Shown: positions 37,684-49,559 of the stretch, piece after piece
Position numbering within the stretch: position 1 is the first letter of the stretch
How the letters are laid out: each line of letters opens with the position of its first letter
Assembly: GCF_021155765.1 (NCBI RefSeq)
Contig: NC_060112.1
Span: 18,166,001 to 18,230,000, forward strand
Direction: 5' to 3'
DNA: 64,000 bases
From: Diprion similis
Taxonomy: Eukaryota > Arthropoda > Insecta > Hymenoptera > Diprionidae
Notes under the pieces: generated by a model
What the model saw: the letters and a program-made list of their open reading frames with translations, nothing else
What the model was told of the DNA's origin: nothing
The model's database searches: none
Position numbers and translations under genes: made by a program

Positions 37684-39479
37684 GTATATTATATACATTT
37701 ATTGGTGGGAAATGCTTACATTTTGTATCGAATTTTTGGCTAATCATCACAGCCAATAGAATTAAACTTATCCTATCGGACAACGCACTCAATTACAGAG
37801 ATATGACTTCATCGTACGATTTTTCTCGGTAGAAGTTTTGCCCCTTATTTTTTGATCATTTCTTCTTATACGTAGTGAAATAAAATGTAGAAAAACTCAC
37901 TCACCGAACAATTTTCGCATTTTCAACAAATTTTCTATACACGAGTAATTTTTATTTCAAATTGACATGGTAAAAATAACGCGGATAAACTAGCACGGCA
38001 CATCTTGTTATACTTGTCGAACTGTTTAAGTAGACGTTATTCAGCCTGACTGCTCTCTTTTTTAATAAATATACTCTGCTGATAAGTACTTAAAATGATC
38101 GGAATATTGTTGCAAAAATTAATTGTGAGGCTGGAAATCGCTCAATAACACGTATAATAGGCAAAATTTTTATTATCTATACTTTCGATATACGTTTCCG
38201 AAAGAGGTAGCTTTTCCGATTGCTCGTTATTTACACCGACAGCAAATGAATCTTGTGATTCACTTTTTCATAAACAAACCGAAGAAGGTTTATCGCACTT
38301 TGCTAAAGGTCGGATTGCGTGATAATGGAATTAATAATAAGTCACTGCTGTATAATCTTATACTTGAAAGTATATACTATATACTTGAAATAAAAATGCA
38401 TATTGTTTTCTTCGCAAGACAAATGTTTAAACAGAGTTAGCGTACCAGCTCCCGCACTATTTAAAAAAAAATTAAAATGATCATATCAAATACTCACTCC
38501 TACCACATTTTTTTATAATTACAACAATTGTTGAAACGATATTGTAACGATAATCGATTATATTAAGTTTCTAGTAACGTTAATAAATATAATTTTTTTT
38601 CAGTGAAATTATTTACTATGCAAATACTCGTTGAACTTGAGTAGTTGCAAGATTACAGAACGTGAGCTTTTTTCAATACCATGTTGATAATTAGCATACA
38701 TGCACAATCATCGATGAATCTTCGAGTGTACGATTAAAAGACAAAAGATATATCCTATACGTACCTTTCAAATCATTGCAACATATGAGGCAATATCAGG
38801 TAGCAAGAATTCATTCGTTTCAAAGCATTTATCCTATAATTAAGAATATCTCGTTAATGCGAATTATATTTATAATTTACTAGCTGTTATTTGTCTCTGA
38901 CTCTACACGCTTTCCCCGTGATTAAAATAAAAATAAAAATTTTTCCTTGTTTCACTAGCATCGTTCCATTAACTCGATTATTCAAATTCTCAGCGTGGGA
39001 CATCCGTAACAAGCATTCACATCGTTCTGCTCCATTTATAGGATAATATAATGACATTAAACTGATGATATTATTCCAAAATATGAATTTCACGATTGTA
39101 CCCACGTTATATGTACAAATATATTCAAGAATGGGCCAACTCTAATTTTGACCTTCTTCGCATGCAGAGACGTCACCCTTTACCAAAATTTCGGTTACAC
39201 CCGCAGGAATCCACTCCAGATTGCCATGGCATGACATAGGAATTCACTCAATTTAAAAATTCACAATGAATTTCTATGTATGCATGTGAAAATTTTTACT
39301 GCGACAAGACTTGGAGGCAATCAGATAATCATAATTTACTTTTAAGTGTAATGCTCATCATGAAATTTATCCTATGTTGTCTACAAGGTGGCCATCTACA
39401 GGTTTCATCACACCACGTAATGTTTTAGAAGAAATTTGAATAGTTGCAAGAGAAGAGAGAAAAATATGAATATTACTTC
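37684..39479. other. Gene-free AT-rich stretch between two palindromes
   Basis: Only short frames in all six readings; nothing recognised. Confidence 0.4.
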
Positions 39480-40172
39480 AAGGGGTAATACTGCTTTGTG
39501 TACGCGAAATCAAGTGTCATTTTCAATTGAATTGATATTTGTTACATTTTGTTTTTCATACCGTTAATGTAAGGTTTGAAGTACGAGAAATTTTTTTTTA
39601 ATCATTTTAAAATAAAATGGCTATGCAATGGCTGATGAAAGGAAACTTGTTTTTCTTTTACGGGCGACCACCCGCAGCTTAGAATTTTCAATTTAGAACA
39701 AACAACGCAGAATATTTTCAAGGAAGATGCCGAAATCTGGTGAAGCATGTAGGATTTTTTAGAAATATTAATTTTTACAAAAATGGCGTCAATTTGAAGG
39801 AAAATTTTTTTTCACATCTTTTCACTTTTTCCTTCAAATTGACACCGTTTTCGTAAAAATTAATATTTTTGAAAAAATCCACGCTCTTCGCTAGATTTTG
39901 GCATCTTCCTTTAAAATCTTCTTTGCTTTCTGTTCTAGATTAAAAATTACAACCTGCGGGTGGTCGTCCGTAGAACAAAAAGAAGTTTCCTCTCATCAGC
40001 CACTGCACTGCGATTTTGTTTTAAAATGATGAAAAAAAAGTTTCTCATACTTCAAGACTTATATTATCACATATGAAAAACAGAATTGAAAAATATTCAT
40101 TCATTTTTCTTAAATAAATTGGAGGAAATGACCCCCGATTTTGTGTACACAAAGCAGTATTACCCTTTTTTG
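39480..40172. repeat. Second long palindrome, about 690 bp
   Basis: The left arm begins AAGGGGTAATACTGCTTTGTG and the right arm ends with the inverse, CAAAGCAGTATTACCC. Further pairs: GGCGACCACCCGC against GCGGGTGGTCGTC, and AAATGGCGTCAATTTGAAGG against CCTTCAAATTGACACC, closing on a loop near 39820. The arms are clearly more diverged than those of the palindrome at 36952-37683. Non-coding. Confidence 0.8.
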
Positions 40173-43100
40173 TTTCCAGGTTTCTTCACAATATTGAAGG
40201 TTGAGTAAAAAATTCAATAATGTGTAATAAAGAATAGCGAAATGTCACCAAAAGTTCAAGACTTAAACTTACTTGATCACAGCCGGGAACTTGTTATACT
40301 CAAACTGTCATGAACTTACAATCGCTGCTGTTTTTCTCTTTTCTCTCACTCTCTATCTTTCCCTCTGTGAGTCAACAAAATATACAAACGCATTTTTTTC
40401 ACCTTCTCTCTCCCCCTCTCTCTCTCTGGTTCATTAGCCTTAGGTTATTTTCTAAGACTGTTCACTCTGTACATTGCTCGTTTACATTTCATAACGTCCA
40501 CCCTGATACAATAAATAAATTTTATTCTTTTCTATTTTACTTTCTATAGATTCTTTATTAAATATAACCTCTAGTCAATAACTACCTGAGCTGCTGACAC
40601 AAACTAACAGCGATATTTTTTTAACGCCTTTAGTAGTACCCTACATTTTTCACATCAGTACTTTCAACTTTACCGATACCTTGGAAATTTGTTTTCAACT
40701 CATTTTATGTGTACATTTTTTCTATGATTTTTGGACGTAGCACTTTCTCGGTTCTCTTTCTGAAAAAGAAATGTCCAAATATTGACATTCTATAGTACGA
40801 ACAAATTTCAAAGTTACAAATGTAAACCTTTATCTGCATCTCTCTCATCACTCATGACTTTGATTACTGATAAATCAACCTTTTTTATCATTTGGGTAAT
40901 ATACCTACATGATTTTATTATATGTCAATAGGAAAAATGGTTTGAGAAAATACAAGATAAACGTGACGACGTACATATTATATACTTGGTAAATGCAGGT
41001 AAATCTCTTTCAGACGTTCTCTTATTCAATACGTAATGGTGCAGTTTGGAATTCTCTACTCTTGCCTACAGGATCCTGTGGGTTGTGTAATAGTAGATTT
41101 ATTTGCGTTTTTTCTTCTTTTTTTTCTGTTCAGATTCCTCTCTGGAATGAAATGAATATATTCTTAATTTTTTTTTACCTCCTTGTAGATAACCGAAATA
41201 CAATATCGACGTGTTCAAGATCCACATCGTCAAAGCAACGTGGGAACTTTTAATCTTCGAGGTAAACGACTGTATAATATTTATTTTACGCGGCAAGTGC
41301 GCATAAAATAGTAATTTTTTGTGGAGTGTGAAAAACTTCCACGAGCCAAGAAACTCCTGTATACGCACGTGCCAGAAGATCCTACTTTCGGCCAAAACAA
41401 ATATTTGAACCTAGATTTAAGGAAATCTATGAAATAAGGAAGTATTTCGGTTGACGTCGGATTTTCACATTGCCGGGTTCTCGTAGTTTTACACTGTTGA
41501 CTTAACCTTCCGTTGTGGTATCAATATGGTTTAAAGGATTGGGTGTCTGGCCGAATGGATTTCTGGCTTCGTGAAATCCAGTCTCTCAATGATACGAACA
41601 GATACATGATGATGCTGGTTTAAAATTAGCGGAATATCGAATAACTTCGATGTTTTCAATTTCGATTTATGGCACGCCATTTCTAAACTGAAGATAAAAA
41701 ACGAATGAACCTGTATTTTTCGAATAGATTATTTTTCAAAAACTAGCTGAACGTTCTTACCCTCTTCTACAAATTTGGCAAGATTAATTGTATAATGACA
41801 AGGCCAACTACATTCCTACAGATGTTTCCTTTTTCCCATCCTTCTTCACAAGAGATTGTACTTACAGATTGTATTTCCAAACCAGAAGCAACTTTAATTA
41901 ATTGTTATTCGTTGAACCAGTTGGATACATTATTCATAGAGTCATCGACACATCTACCGATTACATCTCCGCTTAACCCCTTGAACTATGCATAAAAATA
42001 ATTAATCTCCAATGGTTATAAATCGATGCTCGAAGAAATAATAATAGTCATGATGAAAAGCGTATAGTTAATTACTTTACTTGCGTAAATATTATATCAT
42101 AGTCTTTTTGTTCTATCCGGTATTGTAAGTCTGTTTGTACAAACGTTCTTGTTGGTAAAAATCCCGCAAACTGTTGTTCCCATATTGTACTTGCAATGAG
42201 TCAAATAGTCTGTGCTTTGAAGATCGCTTGAAAAGTCGACTTTGAATGGTTTGAGTTGAACTCAATTCATTCATTCGTGCAATTCAAATTAACCCCGTCT
42301 GGTTTTAAGCAATCCACGTTCATTCCGACTAATTTATGTTTATTCAAATGTGTTTTGGCGTCACTTAACCGGACTTATCTGATCCATTATCAGGTCCCAC
42401 TATATTTAATGACGAAATTAAAAGTTTACTTTTTTCTTGGCGTTCATTTCTACTCGACTCCATGTGTGGCAATGTTCATCCTGCAAGCACTGAACTGGAC
42501 CCATTACCGCCAAATTCTCAGACTGGGACGGGTGAAAAATTATTTGTGATCGTGGATCGCTCAATAAATTTCAAACCCAGTTGATAATTCATATAGATTA
42601 TGAAAGATACAACTTTGCCAACTTTTTGCGCACAGGATAGATTCTATAATTGCATTAGTGCAATTACATCTAGGGCCGGTAGTCAAGGTTTTAATAACAT
42701 TTGAAATCTATAATAGGTATAAAAATTGATGTGTGATTGATCTCTTGAGAAACGTATAATTCTTCCCCAAGCTTTCGCAAAATTGCAGAAAACAAACGTG
42801 CTAAAGGTTGGTCGCTGAACAGTGTAGTATTTTTGTTGAAATTTTTATTCCGAACTCGCGTTTCTTTAGGTGTCATTTGTTTATATGGCAACACTCAAGA
42901 ATCAAACTTTTGATTTTTATGACAATTAAATTGTATTTCATGCAAATTTATATCGCTTCGTAAGCACAGGTGTTGAATCAAGACGTTAATCTTCACTTTT
43001 AATTTCATTAAATTTCCGAGAAATACGCAATTAAATTTTCATTTCAGTGTGAGAAAAGGTATGAGGAAATTGACGTGCATAACTGATTTTCTATCTACCG

Positions 43101-43599
43101 CGAACTATAAAATTAAAAATGAAATAACAATTTCCATGATGTCCATGATGGAAGTAAATAAATGTCAACATCAAGTGCAAAACCTGGAGTAAAATTTCAA
43201 TTCCCATCTGCAATAACAGTAATACAGAAATAGCAGATAAAAAGAGTGCGTTATTATTTTTGTATGTAATTATCTGCGTCATAATATGTGTGGCGTTTAC
43301 GCTACTCTTAGAATAAGCACTGAAAAAAAGTTTATTGACTGCTAACAAACGTATATTTGAATAGGACGAAGTAAATGTTCCGTTATTATTCGCAAATTTT
43401 AGTTGAGCCCAATATGATTTGTTAACTATTAACAAAATTCTCTCGATCATTATTTTGCTCAACTGAAATTTGATAATAATAACAAAAGATCGCCATATCC
43501 AAGTATACGTTTTTTAACAATAAATAAACTCTTTTCTCACTCAGTATAATTCGTGAACTATAACTGTAAGTAATTCATGATAAAGGTCCCTAATAGGAG
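40173..43599. other. Gene-free stretch with CT-rich low-complexity tracts
   Basis: A CT-rich microsatellite-like region lies near 40330-40440 and T-rich runs near 41105-41180. Frames at 41795-41995 and 42256-42549 (+) and 43091-43462 (-) show no domain and are not called. Confidence 0.4.
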
Positions 43600-44139
43600 T
43601 AGTGATGAGCAAAATTCGTCTTGGTCTTGCAAAAATGCAAGACCAAGACCAAGACCAAGACCAACCTCGCAAGACTCGAACAAAAACAAGACCGAACTGC
43701 AAGACTCTTGCAGTTTTGCAGTACACCTGTGCAATGTTTGAACAACGTAAAGAATAAAGAAGGGTCTTTTCACTCCAGTTAGTACCGTAGGACTAACTTA
43801 TATTAGTTAACATAATTATAATACTATACTAATAACAGTAATAATACTAGTACCTACAATTCTAGTAGGTACTTTGATTGAACGTAGATAATAGGTCTCG
43901 TGTAATAGAAGATATTTAGGTATGTTCCACATGATTAGACAAGTCACTTTCTATTATCTTCTACAGTCTACATTGTATGAGTGGTTAAAAGCCACTGGCT
44001 GTCGTTACTTGCGGGCTATCGTAGGGTAGAAGAAAGCAAGACTGCAAGAATCTTGCGAAAATCTTCTGAAAGTGCAAGACCAAGACCAAGACCAAGACTA
44101 CCAGAGTCTTGGTCTTGGTCTTGCTTTTGCTCATCACTA
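43600..44139. mobile_element. hAT-type MITE with perfect 8-bp target duplication
   Basis: The ends are TAGTGATGAGCAAAA and its inverse TTTTGCTCATCACTA. The element is flanked on both sides by the identical 8-mer AATAGGAG (43592-43599 and 44140-44147), the size produced by hAT transposases. Just inside each end lie arrays of the hexamer CAAGAC/GTCTTG, at about 43618-43665 and 44075-44125, inverted with respect to each other. At 540 bp it has no transposase, so it was mobilised in trans. The intact duplication suggests a fairly recent insertion. Confidence 0.93.
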
Positions 44140-46360
44140 AATAGGAGGGGCTGACTTAGCAAAAAAACTGGTTTTATTCATAACCATGTTTTCATTGAAT
44201 GAAATTTATAACATATAAAATATGGAACTTGCTCTAATCACACCTTCATGTTCACATTAATACTTTCGGTATGTACAGTTAATAAGTCTAAATTTTCTTT
44301 TTTTGCAAATCGGCTCAACACTTTTTTTTTGAACCTGTTTACTTCAAATTTTAACTGGATCTTGAAAAATGTATTGTATAAATAGAAGTACATAGAATTT
44401 TTTTTTATATAGCACCCTTCATTTGTTATTAACAATTTTTTGGCAATTTTTCTATGAATTTTGCAAGTTTGACTTTGGAAGTGAGCCATTCGGCCAAAAA
44501 TCAATTTATCAAGAAAATCCTACGCACTTCTTTAGCTGTTGTGATGTACAATGAGAAAAAAAATTAGTGACCCACCATAATTCAAAATTTACAGAAACTG
44601 TTGGTAAGAAGGTTGTTGGAAAAAGAAGATAAGATGGTGACTCACCCGTACGGACCTATGCTGTTATTGTGAATTTATATTATTATGAAATAAAAAAAGC
44701 AATGCACTATTTATTCGTCGCACTTAGCACCGTAGCGAACCCGTCTGATCAGGATTTCGCGACCGCTGTCGACTCCAAGTCACATACGTGTGTCCAGTTC
44801 GTGTTACTTTTTATTTCATAACAATGAGCACTAGTGTTGACTGCGACGCTACGAACGAAAGATCAATTGTATGCTGTTTTTGTTTTTATTTTGTAAAAGC
44901 AAAATATGATGACCATATGTGTTTCGAGACGAAACATGACAATAAACAAGCAAGTCAAGACGGTGCAATGGTCCCATCATCTTTTACACGGTGGACATAC
45001 GTGGACTTCGATATTTGGAGATGCATACGTCAACGACTTCGTCGATAATTATAAAAAAATCTCAACAATTGACACGTCAGCCTTAGGAGGTGAAGCGATG
45101 GTCACGAACAACAGAAAATTTGAAAAAATATATTAAAAAAGAGTATTGCCTTAACTTATTTACACTTTTCCAAGCGGCAATAGTACTTCCGGGTTAGTTC
45201 CGACGGCTGTGAGAGAATTTTTCCTGCCATCAGGTGGATAAAAACCTGATCATTGATATTGATGAATATGACACTACTCAGTGTAAGGAATGATATTGTT
45301 AAAAAAAAATTCCTGCCGAGAAAGTGTGATTAAAGCTCATTCCTTGATTTATGTGTATTATAAATTTCTTTTAATAAAAACATGGTTGTGAACAAACCCA
45401 GAAAATAATTTGTAATTTGTAATTTATTATCGAGGCCGTAGGAAAAAGTCCTCTAACGGCCAAAAGCCAAAAAAAAAAAAAAAAGAAAAAGGTATACAGA
45501 GTGTACATGTTTTAAACTTAAAACTAGCATAATGTTAACATTGAAAATAGCGTTGATATTAATATTGTTATTGATGTGTAATGTAGACTATGTCCATGCC
45601 TAGTACCCACTACTCGTTTTGACAATGAGCTGCAGCGATGTAAGGTATAAATATAGCGTCGAAGACGTCCCGATCAATTTATCGATACACATTGTGTACG
45701 CGTAGCGTTAAACATTAATAATGCAAATAAACTATATTAAATAAATGACTACCTATTGGTTAAAATGAGATAAACGGGTGATGCTTATGTCGCCGTGTAA
45801 GTTATGACAATTAACGCGCGTGTGAATAGTGCTTATCTGCCTAGAGGAATCAGTGCTTTCAGGAACTCAATTTACATAACGATTAGCTAAATTGTAAATG
45901 TTAAGAGGACCAGTTGTAACATTGCATAATTTATTTTTACTTTCCGTCACTTAGGCTGATTTAAAATAATTTATACGTTGTTTACGGTCGAAAATGACTG
46001 TCCAATGTTAACGAATTTTGCGAGCCACTTAAATGTAAGAAACAGGTTTAAACAAAGAATTGGTCTGTAGGTCCGTCAATCTGTCTTGACAGACTTCACG
46101 GATGATCCGCGAAAACGGCTGAATAAAAACATCTAATAGTAAGATGAACGATATAACACACTTCACTTGATTTTGATAAAAAAATTATGTCGTTAGAAAA
46201 AACAAAAAACAGAAAAAGTTATTGTTTCGATTATTCATTTATTATTCAAAGTACGGGATTACGTTAATTTTATGAAACGTTCAATTTAGTAAGTAGATAT
46301 GTACATATGTATTTTCTGTGATATTTACAAACACCAAAATAATAACATAGAATTGCAAAC
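44140..46360. other. Gene-free stretch with a relic of the 389-750 repeat family
   Basis: Near 44996-45046 the words ACGTGGACTTCGATATT and ACGTCAACG...GTCG resemble the right arm of the fold-back element at 389-750 (ACGTGGACTTCGATATT ... GTCAACGTCG). The word ACGTGGACTTCGATATT is identical in both. The 86-codon frame at 44788-45048 runs through it and is not called. An A-run lies near 45470. Nothing else was recognised. Confidence 0.4.
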
Positions 46361-46362
46361 TA

Positions 46363-46492
46363 TACCGTGTGTCTACGAGGAAAGTGCGCACCTTGTGCGC
46401 GTGCGTCAAGTCGTTCGAACTATCGGCCAATAAAATTCGAACGATTTGACGCATGCGCATAAGGTGTGCACTTTCTTTGTGGACACGCGGTA
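46363..46492. mobile_element. 130-bp mariner-type MITE flanked by TA
   Basis: Almost the whole element is inverted repeat. The left arm TACCGTGTGTCTACGAGGAA and onward, about 56 bp, pairs with the right arm, which reads inversely TACCGCGTGTCCACAAAGAA. The loop is short, around GGCCAATAAA. TA lies at 46361-46362 and 46493-46494, matching a TA target site of Tc1/mariner elements. The arms carry GCGC/GCATGC words that make the region look GC-rich. Confidence 0.85.
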
Positions 46493-46586
46493 TATGGAAG
46501 CCGGTTCGAGACAAGCGTGGGAAACAATTTGGAGTCAATAATTTTGTAAAATTTATGACTGCATTACCCATTTTGTGTGATCATCC

Positions 46587-47357
46587 CAGGCCTGTATTTA
46601 GCGGAGGGGGCCACAGGGGTTATAGCGCAGGGCCCCGTACACTTCAGGGCCCCCAAAAGCGCAAGTCGCACTGTAAAAAAAATCTGAAGGCTCTTTTAAA
46701 ACGCATTACTGAATGAAATTCCGGTTATCTTTTTTTTCGAAATTTTGCTTACATTTTGCATCTACAGAAACAATTTAGATTACTTAAAATGTTATATTAA
46801 TATTATTATCAAAATATTAATTTTCGTATTCATCGATATAGTACTTCTCTCGAATCACTGCCGTGAATCTTTACTTGACGACAACGTTAAAAGCTTTTTT
46901 TTTAGGAATTAGTTTTAGCTTTTTCCGTTCGCGCTGACAGCTAATGTATTGCGATAATTTCCTGCGACCAGTGCTGCCAATTTGGTTATTGGAACAATCT
47001 GACCGATGGAAGTGTAGTTACAGCTATAGCTACTTGAAACCCTTGTAGGCAACGAATTTTAAGTTTTTCTGATAGTGGTGGATAATTTTATCGTTATTTT
47101 TATGATCTTCAATCTCTAAGGTACTGGTCACTCAAATACTATTATATAATATGTATAAAAAAATGTGCCATAAATATAAATGCGTAAATAGTATTATTTC
47201 AAAAATACTCTTTATTCTTTCAATGTCTAGCATGCCACGTTTAATTCTTATGCTTGTTAGACGTATTCTCATGACTTTCCTTTATCTGCAAAAACATTAT
47301 CACCACGCAGGGCCCCGAAAAATTCGTGTAGCCTCTTACACGTAAAATACGGCTCTG
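46587..47357. mobile_element. hAT-like nonautonomous element, 771 bp
   Basis: The left end is CAGGCCTGTATTTAGCGG and the right end, read inversely, is CAGAGCCGTATTTTACG. Sub-terminal GCAGGGCCCC words occur in both ends. The flanking 8-mers GATCATCC and GTTCATCG agree at 6 of 8 bases, which fits an aged hAT target duplication. The right half is shared with the truncated copy at 33374-33698. No transposase frame remains. Confidence 0.75.
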
Positions 47358-49409
47358 GTTCATCGTCAATAAAGTGGAAGTATTATGGTAGATTACATTT
47401 GCATAATAGTATAATTAAAAATGCGTGATCTTTAAAGATGGTCAATAATTCTTGAATGACGATTCAAATGGATGAAATTTCAATACATATAATATCACTG
47501 CTATAAAAATCTCGAAACGAGTCAATACCAGTCAATATTAGAAGCTCCGTTCATATAGTTCTATTTTTCTTATTCTAATCGTTAATTTTAACCGAATCTG
47601 TGATTTTATGACCAGTCCAACTTTTTTTGGACGTGTACGCTTTACTTTTTTACAAGATTTTTTTACGTTCAAGTAACGACCTTGAAGAATCGCCATGTCT
47701 TGCTTTTTTCGAGTAAACATGCGTCTACCGGGTAGAATGCGACATTTGTATGTCGAGTAACTCCCCGGATGATCGCGGAAACGATGCAATGGAAAAATCT
47801 CACATGTATCCGGAAATCTTGTCTGTATCCTATCCGAACGTGTTAGATTGTGTCCGACATTTTTTGTAGGGTTGTGTCCACAAGATCTTTTGATCGGGAG
47901 GATATGCTGCACTATCATAGCGATTTGAAAAATTTTTAAATCTAATTTTAAATTATAAATCTCTAGATCTCAAATAAATAATTAAATAAAATCTGAAATA
48001 CACAGCGTTTTACACCAACCTAAAAAATAAAGTCACCACATTTTGTAGAGAAAAGAAAGTATGAAGGACAAAAGGTTTTGATAATACTTGATGATACTTT
48101 CAGTAATTAAATTGGTTTGTAAGGCGATGAAAAATACTATATGAATGTGGTTCTTTTGGCTTGTTTCCTTGTTGATACTATGTAGTAAATAGAACCGAAT
48201 TAAACTCAGCCATATAATTTTAAATGGCCTTTCGTTGTACAGCTTTACAAGGTCGTTGAAGGCCCCTTTTTAATGGCAAATGTGATTTGAATCTACAACC
48301 GCTTAGCTATACGAGTTAGATTTTTGGAGAATACTAGAAACTTTAGAATAACAGTGAAGGCTCGAATTCCTTCACCAAAATCATGAATGCGTCATATCAC
48401 GGCGTAAAAATATGATTTCAACGATTTGCGATTTGTCAAAAAATATTTTTCATATTTTGTGAAAGGTGGTATAAAAATGTAGGAAAATGTATATTGATGC
48501 TCAGAGCTCAAAATTATGCAAGTATGCAAAAGTTCAAAGTTCAAATACCCACGGTTACATCTTTCATAATAACAACAACATTTCAACTTTCTTTTTTCCT
48601 TTTTGCACCGAGTGGGCCTTGGTGCTGAATGATTTTTTATGAGTATAATACTTTCAATGACAACGTGCAGGCACTCGACTTGCAATACGTGTGCTGAATT
48701 TTTGTTTTTTTTATTAAATATCATATAATAACTCTTAACATTTTTTTGATATATATTACGTTCAAATTAACACAAATGTTTGCTTTCTGTGGGATAATAA
48801 TGCAATAACGATACAGTTGGCGAAGCAGTGAACATTTTCTCAAAAATACTTACAATCAACCACCTGTATATATGCCCGGGCATGATTTCGGGCAAATAGC
48901 CGTAAGAGACTTCAATGTACATCGTGTAATTACATTTTGATTTCAAGAATTTTCAACTGTCTCTATAATTAATTTCTTTTCAGTACTGACCCATGTAATG
49001 AATGTAGTGTAGACTTGTAAGAAAGCAAGTCTGCAGCTGTACCGCACCTATCGCTATTCGAACTCAGCGTAAGCCTGATAATATGGATGAAGAATCTTTA
49101 GATCTCCTGCAGTACACAGTAGGAAAAATTTTAAACATTTGGATGCGGGTATTACACTAAAAAGAAACGTACGTTTCGGAGATTGAGCGTTATTTAAAAA
49201 TTTGCGATGCTATAGTAAGACGCAGCTATAATGACATCAGTATTCCTATTTTATAAATACAAACCAGAGGATTTTTATCATTCTTAAGAAACATCAACTA
49301 AATACTCACGATCGGAATTAATATGAAAACAGAAGAAAATGTCCATACTATTTTTTTGTGTTCTACTATGGTAAACATTATGTGTATATTGTGTAGACAC
49401 CTATAACTA
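47358..49409. other. Gene-free stretch
   Basis: A 126-codon Arg/Lys-rich frame at 47538-47918 (-) has no recognisable domain and no clear splice context, so I leave it uncalled. The rest is AT-rich. Confidence 0.35.
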
Positions 49410-49559
49410 CAGTCGACTCTCTCAATAGAGCCTCTCGCAATAGGGCCAGCACCAAAAGTGAAAAGTTGGAAGGAAATAACGTAGCTGTTGAAGTTGGTGA
49501 GTTCGTAGAAATATCTTCCCTTACTTTCCCATGACCAGGCTTATTGAGAACGTCGACTG
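49410..49559. mobile_element. 150-bp pogo/Tigger-like MITE
   Basis: The left end CAGTCGACTCTCTCAATAGA pairs with the right end, read inversely CAGTCGACGTTCTCAATAAG. The CAGTCGAC..CTC..CAATA terminus is typical of pogo-group elements. A TA precedes the left end at 49408. There is no coding capacity. Confidence 0.75.

Noticed and set aside
41540-41575. GGCCGAATGG word resembling a tRNA A box
   Set aside because: No B box (GGTTCGANTCC) and no cloverleaf in the following 100 bases.
44788-45136. Two overlapping plus-strand frames near 45 kb
   Set aside because: They run through a relic of the 389-750 fold-back repeat; no domain.
47538-47918. Arg/Lys-rich frame of 126 codons on the minus strand
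   Set aside because: No domain, low-complexity composition, lies in a transposon-rich desert.
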